Assembly: GCF_002811475.1 (NCBI RefSeq)
Contig: NZ_NPDL01000008.1
Span: 192,646-256,645, forward strand
Direction: 5' to 3'
From: Leptospira hartskeerlii
GTDB taxonomy: Bacteria; Spirochaetota; Leptospiria; Leptospirales; Leptospiraceae
Length of the DNA stretch: 64,000 nt
Shown here: positions 36,165 to 45,334 of the stretch, piece by piece
Layout: every line of letters begins with the position of its first letter
How positions within the stretch are numbered: the first letter of the stretch is position 1
Program-made: the position numbers and the translations under genes
Notes under the pieces: model-generated
Told to the model about the DNA's origin: nothing
The model's input: the letters and a program-made list of their open reading frames with translations, nothing else
Databases searched by the model: none

Positions 36165-38624
36165 TTACTTCTTCTTACGAGAAGCCGCCCTCTTCTTTGG
36201 AGAAGGTTTTGTATTCTTTGCAACTGCGACCTGTTCCGTTTTAGGTTTCAAAATTCCCTCGATCGTTTTCGGCTCGAATAGAATTTTAGCAACCTCTTCA
36301 AATTTAGTAACAGGATAGAATTCCATTCCCTTCTTAACATAGTCCGGTATTTCGTCTAACTGAGGTTTGTTGTCGGAAGGAAATATGATCTTATGGACTC
36401 CGACTCTTTTTGCAGCCACGACTTTCTCCCTTAGACCGCCGATCGCTAAAACTTCTCCGGTCAGAGTCAATTCGCCGGTCATACCGAATCCAAGTTTGAT
36501 CCTTTTATTCAGCACTAAAGAAAGAATGGTAGTCGCCATTGTGATCCCGGCACTCGGCCCGTCTTTTGGAGTGGCGCCATCAGGAACATGAAGATGGATC
36601 GTTTTTTCCGTGAACAATTCCTCACTACCTAAGAAATTCTTAATATAGCTAAGAGCAATACTGGAAGATTCTTCCATCGATTTTCCGATCATCCCGGTCA
36701 GAAGGATCCCACCTTTTCCTTTTACGAATACCGCCTCGATAAGTAATGTTGCTCCTCCTACGGAAGTCCAAGCTAGTCCCAAAGCAGTTCCGGGAACCGT
36801 AGGTTTGGTCATCCTATCATCCACGTATTTAGGAACTCCTAAAAGTTTTTCCACATCGGAAGGCTCGATATGTTTCGGATAAGATTCTCCTTTTACGATT
36901 TGAAGTGCGAGTTTTCTTGCCAGCTTATCGGATTGTTTTTCCAGACCTCTCACTCCCGACTCTCTGGAATAATGATCTATTAGAGTGACAACGGCCTTTT
37001 TGTCTATTTGGATCCCGTATGGTTCTATTCCGTTTTTCTCCAGGACCTTCTTCCATAAATGTTTATTGAAGATTTGGACCTTTTCATCCGTGATATAACC
37101 GGAAAGATTGATCACTTCCATACGATCTAAAAGTATTCTACTAATAGAATCCAATGTGTTTGCCGTAGCAATAAAGAATACTGAAGAAAGATCGAAAGGA
37201 AGATCCAGATAATGATCTCTAAATGTTTTATTCTGCTCCGGATCCAATACTTCCAAAAGTGCAGCCGCAGGATCTCCCTGCATTCCGAGGCCAAGCTTGT
37301 CTATTTCATCCAAAAGGATTACAGAATCTTTTTCTTTAGTAATTCTTAATGCAGTGATGATCTTGCCCGGCATCGCGCCGATATAAGTCCTACGATGTCC
37401 TTTGATCTCGGCCTCATCTCTCATTCCGCCGACGGAAAATCTAAAAAACTTTCTGCCCATGGCCTCCGCGATAGATTTAGCGATAGAAGTTTTTCCGACC
37501 CCGGGTGGTCCAACCAAAAGAAGAATGGAACCCTTTTCGGTCGGCTTCAACTTCTTCACCGCCAAAAATTCTAAGATCCTTTCCTTTACATCATCCAGTT
37601 TATAATGATCTCGATCCAAAGTTTTTCTGGCTTTTTCTAGATCGATCTCTCTGGCAGGAGCAGCCTCCCAAGGAAGACTTTCCATAATATCCAAATAATT
37701 TCGAATAACGTTATAATCCGCGGTATTCTGGTCCGTATAGGAAAACTTTTCCATTTCACGTTCCACTTCTTCGATCACTTCCGGATCTGCAGGAATAGCT
37801 TTTAGTTTCTCTAAGAATTTTTCGTATTTCTTCTCGTATTTACCTTCTTTCTGACCAAGTTCAGCCTGAATGGCCTTCAACTGTTCTCTTAGAAAAAATT
37901 GTCTTTGCTGTTTATCGATTTTGTCCTGGATATTCTCCTGGATCTCTCTCTGGAGGCTAACAAGATCAATTTCCTTTTTCAAATAGAGCAGGACTTTTTC
38001 GATCCGATCCTTCAAATTTACCGATTCTATTACGGATTGATAATCTTCTTTTTCTATATTCAAAATACTGCATACGAAATCCGCCATCTTACCCGGCTCG
38101 TTTACATTCAGCATGGTAAGTTTCATTTCTTCGGTAAAAAGAGGATTATTTTGTGCAAGCTCCCTGGTCATAATAAGCAAGGTCCTCATCATGGCCTTGA
38201 TCGTATTTTTAGAAGCTCCAGGTTCTTCTTCCGGATAGGTTACTTTAGAAATTAATAAAGGTTCTACGGAAGAAAAAGATTCTACCTTAAATCTGCGAAC
38301 AGTATTGATCAGAATATTTACGGCGCCGTCAGGAAGATTCACCTTCTTCAAGATCTTTGCTACTACACCAAAATCGTAAATATTCTCTTCCGTTTTCTTT
38401 TCATTCTCCTCATCTTTAAGAAGAACAAGCCCAATGAAAGAATTACCCTTTAAGACCTCGTCCACAGCCTTTGCAAATTTTCCCCCCGGAACAATAAGTG
38501 GGGTGATGATCCCGGGAAATACCGGTCTGGTTTTAATAGGCACCAAGAATAATTCGGGAGGAAGTATGGAATCTACCGGTATGATACTTCCTTCAACTTC
38601 GCCCATATTATCAAAAAGATCCAC
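36165..38624 (-). CDS. lon: ATP-dependent protease Lon
   Basis: AAA+ serine protease of 819 residues, cytosolic, degrading misfolded and regulatory proteins. The N-terminal LON substrate domain (about 25-230), the Walker [13 protein letters not shown], Walker [11 protein letters not shown], and the C-terminal peptidase with catalytic Ser in KDGPSAGIT and Lys in [10 protein letters not shown] are all intact. A Lys/Arg-rich tail ends the protein. It starts with GTG at 38624, preceded by GAAGGTG. Monocistronic by position. No heat-shock promoter could be assigned with confidence in the 259-base upstream gap. Confidence 0.96.
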   Translation of the reverse strand: MDLFDNMGEVEGSIIPVDSILPPELFLVPIKTRPVFPGIITPLIVPGGKFAKAVDEVLKGNSFIGLVLLKDEENEKKTEENIYDFGVVAKILKKVNLPDGAVNILINTVRRFKVESFSSVEPLLISKVTYPEEEPGASKNTIKAMMRTLLIMTRELAQNNPLFTEEMKLTMLNVNEPGKMADFVCSILNIEKEDYQSVIESVNLKDRIEKVLLYLKKEIDLVSLQREIQENIQDKIDKQQRQFFLREQLKAIQAELGQKEGKYEKKYEKFLEKLKAIPADPEVIEEVEREMEKFSYTDQNTADYNVIRNYLDIMESLPWEAAPAREIDLEKARKTLDRDHYKLDDVKERILEFLAVKKLKPTEKGSILLLVGPPGVGKTSIAKSIAEAMGRKFFRFSVGGMRDEAEIKGHRRTYIGAMPGKIITALRITKEKDSVILLDEIDKLGLGMQGDPAAALLEVLDPEQNKTFRDHYLDLPFDLSSVFFIATANTLDSISRILLDRMEVINLSGYITDEKVQIFNKHLWKKVLEKNGIEPYGIQIDKKAVVTLIDHYSRESGVRGLEKQSDKLARKLALQIVKGESYPKHIEPSDVEKLLGVPKYVDDRMTKPTVPGTALGLAWTSVGGATLLIEAVFVKGKGGILLTGMIGKSMEESSSIALSYIKNFLGSEELFTEKTIHLHVPDGATPKDGPSAGITMATTILSLVLNKRIKLGFGMTGELTLTGEVLAIGGLREKVVAAKRVGVHKIIFPSDNKPQLDEIPDYVKKGMEFYPVTKFEEVAKILFEPKTIEGILKPKTEQVAVAKNTKPSPKKRAASRKKK

Positions 38625-38764
38625 GTTTCACCTTCGGTTTAAAAAATAATCGGACCGATTCCAGTTTTTGGGTTTGCTTCTATTACTCAAATCATTCTTT
38701 TTCTTCGAAAAGGAAAAGGACTTGAATCTTTAGAGATCTGCGTCAGTCTAAATATGAAATATAT

Positions 38765-38794
38765 AAGAGCCTGTCCCAAATGGTCCAGGCTCTT
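38765..38794. promoter_or_regulatory. Hairpin AAGAGCCTG-loop-CAGGCTCTT
   Basis: A 9-bp perfect stem with a 12-base loop in the gap between lon and the first esterase-like lipoprotein gene. No T-run follows. It could be an attenuator-like structure or a remnant of a repeat. Confidence 0.4.
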
Positions 38795-38883
38795 GAAGCC
38801 CGCGACTTGGCATTGACTGATGGCCTGAGCTCTAGCGCGGACTATAAACATTTCGACTGTTTTCTAGAACGGGGATCAAACGA

Positions 38884-40323
38884 ATGCAGGCTAAAAACCT
38901 ATCTCTTCTCTTTTTAATTCCGATGCTATATTTTATCGGATGCAAAAAGGACGAACCAGACAATACGAAGGCTCTCACAGGAGCAGTTTTAGCAGAAGTT
39001 CTCTACAATCCTTACGAAAGGATCACCCCGCCAACTAACGATACAATCATAATCCCGAACACAAATACCAGTTACCAAACGCCAGGCAAACAATACTCCC
39101 CTGCATGTTTCGGAAATTCAGGGAATACTAAGTTTTATTTCTTCCGAAAATCTGTTTCTGCAAATAATAAAAAACTGCTCATCAACTTTATGGGGGGTGG
39201 AGCTTGTTGGAGTAATAATAATTGTTTCGGAGTGAATACCACAACATTCTTCAATTTCCTAAATGATGTGCCTGATCTTTTCGTCAAAGTTGCTTTCCAA
39301 GGGATTTTGGATGCGGGAAATTCTTCTAATCCATTAAAAGATTATGATGTTCTCTTTATTCCGTATTGCACTGGAGATCTTCATATTGGCTCCAATGATG
39401 TGGCTACTTACGACGACCCATATGTTTCCTCAGATCCTTCCGTTTATAGTCATAGGGGACATGATAATGTTCTTTCTGTCTTAAAATATATCCAATCCAA
39501 TTATACTCAAGTGACCGACGTAGTGGTCGCCGGCCAAAGTGCCGGAGGTTATGGAGCAATATTAAATTATCCTCATATTCGTGCAGTATTCTCCGATAAT
39601 ACGAAATTCCCAAGTTTCAATAAGATGAGTTTAGTTGCGGATGCTTCGAATGGAGCAGTGATCAACGGATTTTTCTCCACTATAGTAAATACGCAATGGG
39701 GAAGTGGGCCGAATATTCCGGACTGGGTAGTAGGTTCCAACTATTTGACAACTGGAACTCCTTCTATCGAAGATTATCTTAGCAAGATCATAACTGCATA
39801 TCCAAACGATGTTGTGGGACAATACACTGCAGCATTCGATTCTACCCAGAGATGGTTTTTCAATGTGATGGGGATTATAGACTCAGGTTCTCCTTCTTAT
39901 TCGGATTCCAGTTCTTATTTCGGACCGGGGGACGCTCGAGACGTACCGGACCTTGGTAACACCAGCAATACTCCGTCTAATTGTAACTGGGCGATCAATG
40001 CAAATACTGCAATGACTGGTACAGGTGCACCGAGTGACAAATATTATTACTATAGAGCTCCGGGAGATATACATACTATCACTACGAGTGATACAATGTA
40101 CGGACTTGTAAGTAACGGAGTGAACTTTAATACCTGGCTCAAATCAATCGTATCCAATGTAGGAACTCCTACGGATGTAGATTGTTCTTTAGGTTCCGGC
40201 TCTCATCCTTGCACGGATAAAAATTACGGGTCAAATTCTCTGAACGATACCCTAGGAAGAGCAACCTCCCAGGACTCATTTGATAACAATAAAGATCTGT
40301 ATGAGACCTGTTTCGGTCCTTGA
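38884..40323 (+). CDS. Pectinacetylesterase/Notum-family lipoprotein
   Basis: Lipoprotein (lipobox YFIGC near residue 20) of 479 residues with an alpha/beta-hydrolase fold. Family motifs: NFMGGGACWSNNNCFG near the oxyanion region, PYCTGDLHIGS, the nucleophile Ser219 in GQSAGGYGAI, and His397 in PGDIHTIT. The family removes acyl groups from polysaccharides (pectin) or from Wnt in animals; the bacterial substrate is unknown. The N- and C-terminal tails are Asn/Ser-rich. It is the first of a tandem pair with the next gene. Confidence 0.85.
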   Translation: MQAKNLSLLFLIPMLYFIGCKKDEPDNTKALTGAVLAEVLYNPYERITPPTNDTIIIPNTNTSYQTPGKQYSPACFGNSGNTKFYFFRKSVSANNKKLLINFMGGGACWSNNNCFGVNTTTFFNFLNDVPDLFVKVAFQGILDAGNSSNPLKDYDVLFIPYCTGDLHIGSNDVATYDDPYVSSDPSVYSHRGHDNVLSVLKYIQSNYTQVTDVVVAGQSAGGYGAILNYPHIRAVFSDNTKFPSFNKMSLVADASNGAVINGFFSTIVNTQWGSGPNIPDWVVGSNYLTTGTPSIEDYLSKIITAYPNDVVGQYTAAFDSTQRWFFNVMGIIDSGSPSYSDSSSYFGPGDARDVPDLGNTSNTPSNCNWAINANTAMTGTGAPSDKYYYYRAPGDIHTITTSDTMYGLVSNGVNFNTWLKSIVSNVGTPTDVDCSLGSGSHPCTDKNYGSNSLNDTLGRATSQDSFDNNKDLYETCFGP

Positions 40324-40355
40324 CATTCTATAAACTGGGAATAGACTATAGCAGA

Positions 40356-40377
40356 TATCGCCGGTCAAAAGGCGATA
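40356..40377. promoter_or_regulatory. Hairpin TATCGCC-loop-GGCGATA between paralogues
   Basis: A 7-bp stem with an eight-base loop ends ten bases before the ATG of the second esterase-like gene. No T-run, so it is more likely to affect translation or to protect RNA than to terminate. Confidence 0.4.
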
Positions 40378-40387
40378 CCAGGCTTTT

Positions 40388-41905
40388 ATGAAAATCCGAC
40401 TTCTTGTAATCTTTCTATTATTCTCTCAAATATACTGCACAAAAGATAAAGACAATACCCAAGAACTTCTCACCAATGCATTCATTATAGATCTGGTCAC
40501 AAGCCCATTTGTAAGGATTACTCCTGAGCCAGGAACTTTCACCACCCAGGTGGATCATGGGGCAACACCTTATACATACACTGCGATATTCGATCCGAAA
40601 TGCAGTGGCACAGAAGGGAATGTGAACTTCTATTTTTTCAGAAAGACTGTAGTTGCGAACAATAAAAAACTTCTGATCAATTTTATGGGAGGAGGAGCTT
40701 GTTGGGATAATGCAAACTGTTTTGGAAATAACACCGTCACTTATTTTAATCAGCTAAATACAGTCCCGGATTTTGCATTAGACCTTTTATTCAAAGGAGT
40801 TATAGACCAATCCGTAACTGCAAACCCATTCAAAGATTATGATATTATATTTGTCCCCTATTGTAGTGGAGATCTGCATATAGGAAGTAAGGACAAAACG
40901 TATACGAGCGGGGTCATTAAACACCATGGTTATGATAATGTGATCTCTGTTCTGAAATTTGTCCAAAATTCCTATCCTCAATTGGACCGGGTCTTTGTGA
41001 CCGGCCAAAGCGCGGGAGGTTACGGGGCTATATTAAATTATCCGATTATTCGAGAAACAGTAACTACAATTGATTCAGGTGCTCAGGTAAGAATGTTATC
41101 TGACGCTTCCAATGCAGTAGTGCCCACTGGAGCATACACGATTGGCCCTGCATTTTTTCCATTACTCGAAAGTTCTTGGGGTGTAGAAACAAATGGGATC
41201 GGAAGCGGAACCGGTTTTTCTTCTTCTAATCTTCCTATTTGGGTGAATGGGGTCGGGGCAAATTATACAACCGGACCTTCGCCTTCTATTAATGACTTTT
41301 TCAAAAAGGTGGCTACTGAATATCCGGGAGATGTTCTCGGGCAATACAGTGCATTGTTCGATGGAAACCAAAGATTCTTTTATCATACGATGGGGCAGAT
41401 CAATAAGATCAACAATTCCACTTTAACGTATTCGACTGCAGCTACTTCCGATCCGTACCAAGCAGGAAAATCGTATTCTGTCATCTACGGGGATAGCGAC
41501 GGAAGTTCAGTGCCTGATGGAAATTCTTCCAGCTCTAACGATTATACAACTTGTGATTGGTCCAAACAGGCAGTTTCAAAAATGAAAGACGCGGCAACCA
41601 AAACCAACTATAGATATTACATAGGCCCGGGAGATATTCATACAATCACCACTTATAATGAAATGTATTCTTTAAACAGTGGAGGAGTTAATTTTGCTAC
41701 CTGGTTGAATACTTTGGCAAATGGAGCAAGCCCTCCTGCAAGCGTTCAATGTAATGATTCCTCCGGATCTTGCGTGAATACGAATTTGTTCGACAGCGCG
41801 ATCAACGGAAATTTAGGAAAGGCAACATCCGACGAGTCTTATGCTTTGGACCCGAAACAAGATATGTATACTACTTGCGGAGAAGCAGCAGGTATAGGTC
41901 TTTAA
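40388..41905 (+). CDS. Pectinacetylesterase/Notum-family lipoprotein, tandem paralogue
   Basis: A protein of 505 residues, a clear paralogue of the gene just upstream: FMGGGACWDNANCFG, PYCSGDLHIGS, nucleophile in TGQSAGGYGAILNYP, His in PGDIHTITTYNEMY, and a matching C-terminal GKATSDESYALDPKQDMYTTC. The signal ends with a probable lipobox SQIYC near residue 17. It has insertions after the nucleophile (about 225-270) and near 350 relative to its partner. The pair probably arose by local duplication. Ribosome binding site is weak (CCAGG). Confidence 0.82.
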   Translation: MKIRLLVIFLLFSQIYCTKDKDNTQELLTNAFIIDLVTSPFVRITPEPGTFTTQVDHGATPYTYTAIFDPKCSGTEGNVNFYFFRKTVVANNKKLLINFMGGGACWDNANCFGNNTVTYFNQLNTVPDFALDLLFKGVIDQSVTANPFKDYDIIFVPYCSGDLHIGSKDKTYTSGVIKHHGYDNVISVLKFVQNSYPQLDRVFVTGQSAGGYGAILNYPIIRETVTTIDSGAQVRMLSDASNAVVPTGAYTIGPAFFPLLESSWGVETNGIGSGTGFSSSNLPIWVNGVGANYTTGPSPSINDFFKKVATEYPGDVLGQYSALFDGNQRFFYHTMGQINKINNSTLTYSTAATSDPYQAGKSYSVIYGDSDGSSVPDGNSSSSNDYTTCDWSKQAVSKMKDAATKTNYRYYIGPGDIHTITTYNEMYSLNSGGVNFATWLNTLANGASPPASVQCNDSSGSCVNTNLFDSAINGNLGKATSDESYALDPKQDMYTTCGEAAGIGL

Positions 41906-41909
41906 AATA

Positions 41910-42467
41910 TTAAAGCGAAGAAATTCCCTCTTTGTAGCTTACTCCGAATTGATTTAGGATTTCCTCATATATACCCTTTGTTTCCTGATCGAAACAAACA
42001 AAGATCAACTTTCTAGGGAATTGGTCCCCATGCCCTAAGATAGTCCGTACTGCGATAGGAGCCGCCAATTCTTTTGGATAGGCATAAATTCCAGTACTGA
42101 TACTCGGGACAGCAATCGACTCAAAAGCACGGTCCGAAGACAATCGTAGAATATTCTTATAACAGGTTTCTAATAAAGAAGCCTCCTGATAATCTCCTCC
42201 TTTCCAAACCGGACCCACCGCGTGGATCACATACTTAGCAAGAAGTTGCCCTCCAGAAGTGAGTACACATTCTCCAGTAGGAAGACCGTTTGGGTATTTT
42301 TTGATCTTTAATATCCTAGATTCTTCCATGATCTTTGGTCCGCCCACCCTATGAATGGCACCATCCACTCCGCCTCCTCCAGATAAGGAAGAATTGGCAG
42401 CATTTACCACCGCATCCGTTTGAATGGACGTGATATCGCCTTTCCAAACAAAAATTTCCATTGCCAT
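41910..42467 (-). CDS. Macro-domain protein (ADP-ribose/O-acetyl-ADP-ribose hydrolase type)
   Basis: Cytosolic protein of 185 residues that is a single macro domain of YmdB type. Motifs: KGDITSIQTDAVVNAANSS, SGGGGVDGAIH, the loop TGECVLTSGGQ, VIHAVGPVW, and the second ligand loop SISTGIYAYP. These are the ADP-ribose binding and catalytic elements of O-acetyl-ADP-ribose deacetylases. It is convergent with the esterase-like gene with only a four-base gap. A second ATG two codons in is an alternative start. Confidence 0.92.
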   Translation of the reverse strand: MAMEIFVWKGDITSIQTDAVVNAANSSLSGGGGVDGAIHRVGGPKIMEESRILKIKKYPNGLPTGECVLTSGGQLLAKYVIHAVGPVWKGGDYQEASLLETCYKNILRLSSDRAFESIAVPSISTGIYAYPKELAAPIAVRTILGHGDQFPRKLIFVCFDQETKGIYEEILNQFGVSYKEGISSL

Positions 42468-42794
42468 TTAAAGAGACTAAAAACGAATCTCTTGCAAGGA
42501 AAATTTCCATTTTATTTTTATAATTCGTTTAATAACGAGAAGAACCATAGCGCCTGTTTAACGAAAATTAAGGGATGATTGTGGTCGTTCTTGAGAAATT
42601 TAGAATAAAATAATGGGTATTTTATAACCACATCTCCGAATCTTCGCAAATGTGCGCATATCCAAGCTTACGGCCATTCGAGCAAATATCTGAACCTTTG
42701 CCAAAACACCGAAAGTGTTGCAAAACGTTCTTAAACAAATATTATGGATTGGAACTCCTACAAAATTACAGAGTTCGAATTAGAGGGATCAAAA
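42468..42794. other. Intergenic gap without gene
   Basis: Divergent promoter region between the macro-domain gene and TPMT. It has AT-rich stretches and a weak stem AACAC-CGAAA-GTGTT (42705-42719). An in-frame ATG at 42744 would extend TPMT by 17 residues but lies outside the family alignment. I see nothing else of substance. Confidence 0.5.
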
Positions 42795-43424
42795 ATGGAT
42801 AGAGACTTTTGGCTAAGCAGGTGGAAAGAAAACAATATCGCCTTCCACGAAAGTGAGGCGAACCCGCTTCTACTTAAATATTTCAAAGAACTTTCCATAC
42901 CTAAAGATAGCCGTATCTTTCTTCCATTATGCGGAAAGACTTTGGATATAGCCTGGTTTCTTTCGAATGGCTATCGGGTCGCAGGCGCGGAACTCGCAGA
43001 GATGGCAATCCAACAGCTATTTCAAGAATTAGGAATAGAACCTAAAATTTCTAAATTAGGAAAACTTATTCTATTTAGTGCGAAAGGTATTGATATCTTT
43101 GTAGGAGATATATTCGATTTATCTAAAGAAGTTTTAGGACCTGTGGATGCTGTCTATGATAGAGCTGCATTAGTAGCCCTTCCTTACGAAATTAGACTCC
43201 GTTATTCCGCACATTTAACCCAAATTACGAATAAAGCGCCCCAACTTCTAATTACCTTCGAATATGACCAAACTAAACTTGCAGGTCCTCCTTTCTCTAT
43301 TTCAACGGAAGAAGTAAATCTTCATTATAAAAATACTTTTACTATAAAAAATCTTTTAAGCCAGGAAATGGAAAGCGGACTAAAGGGCCATTCTGCAAAA
43401 GAAAACGTTTGGAAATTATCTTAA
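42795..43424 (+). CDS. tpm: Thiopurine S-methyltransferase-family methyltransferase
   Basis: SAM-dependent methyltransferase of 209 residues. ATG 42795 matches the usual bacterial TPMT N-terminus (MDRDFWLSRW), and AGAGGG lies seven bases upstream; ATG 42744 is less likely. Motifs: IFLPLCGKTLDIAWFLSNGY for SAM binding, VAGAELAEMAIQQLF, VGDIFDL, and VYDRAALVALP. The bacterial family methylates selenium, tellurium or thiol compounds; the natural substrate here is unknown. A strong hairpin follows at 43436. Confidence 0.88.
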   Translation: MDRDFWLSRWKENNIAFHESEANPLLLKYFKELSIPKDSRIFLPLCGKTLDIAWFLSNGYRVAGAELAEMAIQQLFQELGIEPKISKLGKLILFSAKGIDIFVGDIFDLSKEVLGPVDAVYDRAALVALPYEIRLRYSAHLTQITNKAPQLLITFEYDQTKLAGPPFSISTEEVNLHYKNTFTIKNLLSQEMESGLKGHSAKENVWKLS

Positions 43425-43435
43425 AGGGAGAAAAT

Positions 43436-43465
43436 AAATGCTCACATATTTACATGTGAGCATTT
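43436..43465. terminator. Bidirectional terminator hairpin
   Basis: AAATGCTCACAT and ATGTGAGCATTT form a perfect 12-bp stem with a six-base loop between convergent genes (TPMT and the next). The A/T flanks on both sides suit a bidirectional terminator. Confidence 0.7.
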
Positions 43466-43512
43466 ATCCTTATTAGATCTGTAATCCAATAGATTATGCT
43501 ATTATAAGAATA

Positions 43513-45015
43513 TTAAATTCCTTTCAGCAATAGATCGATTGTCTTAGAGAGCACAGCTCTTATATCATCCTTAGCATCTTCGTCCGGAAGAACCTTATGA
43601 TTCCAGATCTTCAAACCGAATCGGATGAAAAAATTATCCAAAAACTCCGTTTCAATATGGGTCCTCATAGCGGTTTTAGAAGAATCTCTATCCCATCTTA
43701 GTACAATGCTAGTCCCTTTTCCATTATTCGCCTTTACTAAAGTTTCGGTGAACTCATGGATGATGGACTGGAGATTTCCCGGAATGAATATGTTGATTGC
43801 CCAAGAAGGAGCAAAGTATCCGAAAGCACCGCTTACATCAAATTCTTCGATCTTAGTTATTTTCAAGTTCAGAATGCCGGAGGTTGCCGTGTTGGAGAAT
43901 CTACCAAGCAATTGAACATCGTTGTTTTCCAGCATCAAACCGTAAAGATTCGCTTCTAAACTCGCTTTCACTATGAAAGGAAATTCAGAAAGAGAACTAA
44001 GCGTAAAAGCTTCCTGAGGATAAAAATTTCCCTTTGTATCGTATGGAATAACTTTGCCGTTCAGAGTGAAAAACTTAAAACGGATCTCTCTTGTCTTGGA
44101 TTCAATCGCGAATTCCGCCAAAGACCTTCCGGAAACATTCGTAATTCTTAACTTAATAAAACCTAAATACTTGATATCATCCAGATAATCGCCTAGATCC
44201 GGATAATCCCTCATAAGAGTTTGTTCAATATTTCCTTCGAATGTGAAAGCTGTTACTCCAGGAAGTTTTCCGTCTTGTTGGACCTTCAACAAAGAATCCA
44301 AACCGAAATAGTAACCCATAAATTTTGCTAGAGCAGGGAACGATTCAGTGAAATCGTTAATCGCCTTTCTTGCTTCCGCGTCCTTAATTTTTTTGAAAGA
44401 AGTGGTTTCAGGGGCGTTGATAGATTTTAGATTATTCGCATCTAAAAAGTGTAATCCTGAATCCATCGCACTCAATCCATGTTTATGAGTGAATGGTCCG
44501 AGATGGGTAAGAACATCCAAATTTCCCGAGTAGGAATTCCCACCATATGTTGGATTCGGATTATGTTTTAATGCAAACTCAGCAGTAAAATCACCGAAAC
44601 TAGGGATCGGAACATCCTTCATACGTATGGTTTCAAGACTTACCTTGTATCCATCGTTCGCAAATCTACCTCGATAGGTAACATAATGCTGTCCATTATC
44701 ATCCTTAGTCATGTATTCAGAATTAAACAGATTTTTTAATTCAAATCTCTCCAAGGAACGATCCAGGTATTTATGAAAACCTTCCGCCCTTCCATCATAC
44801 TTGTTTTTGATAATTGCAGTTTTCAAAAATTGGAAAAACTGTCTGGAGATATTTCTTCCATCCGGACCGATTGAATCCGGGATTTGTTTTAATGAAAATG
44901 CTGCAGATAAGGACAGCGCAGATCCGCTGATCGCAAACGCGAGGATCAATAAACGGAGTAGTAGCAGTTTCCCGGATTTTTTTTCTCTTTCTATTTTTTG
45001 TTTCAGAAGGCTCAT
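43513..45015 (-). CDS. Exported hypothetical protein
   Basis: A protein of 500 residues with an N-terminal basic segment and one hydrophobic helix (about 18-40, LLLLRLLILAFAISGSALSLS), either a signal or an anchor. The rest is mixed alpha/beta with DVLTHLGPFTHKHGLSAMDSG near 180 and RWDRDSSKTAMRTHIETEFLDNF near 465. No domain recognised. GAGGCGG precedes the ATG. It is monocistronic, between a terminator and the 319-base gap. Confidence 0.7.
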   Translation of the reverse strand: MSLLKQKIEREKKSGKLLLLRLLILAFAISGSALSLSAAFSLKQIPDSIGPDGRNISRQFFQFLKTAIIKNKYDGRAEGFHKYLDRSLERFELKNLFNSEYMTKDDNGQHYVTYRGRFANDGYKVSLETIRMKDVPIPSFGDFTAEFALKHNPNPTYGGNSYSGNLDVLTHLGPFTHKHGLSAMDSGLHFLDANNLKSINAPETTSFKKIKDAEARKAINDFTESFPALAKFMGYYFGLDSLLKVQQDGKLPGVTAFTFEGNIEQTLMRDYPDLGDYLDDIKYLGFIKLRITNVSGRSLAEFAIESKTREIRFKFFTLNGKVIPYDTKGNFYPQEAFTLSSLSEFPFIVKASLEANLYGLMLENNDVQLLGRFSNTATSGILNLKITKIEEFDVSGAFGYFAPSWAINIFIPGNLQSIIHEFTETLVKANNGKGTSIVLRWDRDSSKTAMRTHIETEFLDNFFIRFGLKIWNHKVLPDEDAKDDIRAVLSKTIDLLLKGI

Positions 45016-45334
45016 TACCGCCTCTCCCTTTTTATAACATTCGTATTATATAAAGCCAGGGGGCTCGATCTCCGACATTAGTCGCTAATCCGAACCTGTC
45101 AAGTCTATAGCAATCGCTACAATCATTCATGCTAGGCTAAATCAAATTACTAACATTTGTTCCATTCAAGTAAATTCCATTTCGTATACTAAGATTGGTT
45201 TTGTAAAAGATAGGTCCCATAGGAAATAAATTCTTCCGGATGAAAATCGTTCTTCTCATTTAATTGTTGAAAGCGTTCTAATTTGCTCGATTTAAATTGC
45301 GTTCTATGATACACTCCCCGCCCGGAGTGTTTTC
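45016..45334. other. Intergenic gap before chemoreceptor
   Basis: No gene seen. AT-rich, divergent promoters are expected here. The only structure I trust is the hairpin at 45311-45330, described separately. Confidence 0.5.
45311..45330 (+). promoter_or_regulatory. Hairpin enclosing the chemoreceptor ribosome binding site
   Basis: ACACTCC (45311-45317) pairs perfectly with GGAGTGT (45324-45330) around the loop CCGCCC. The GGAG in the 3' arm is the only plausible ribosome binding site for ATG 45335. Pairing would hide it from ribosomes. TTTTC follows, so a terminator-like reading is also possible. Confidence 0.5.

Noticed and set aside
40159..40174. TGTAGGAACTCCTACG, similar to the palindrome family
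   Set aside because: It is inside a coding region where Val-Gly-Thr-Pro-Thr codons easily give this pattern; a similar one occurs within lon at 36829. Not counted as a repeat copy.
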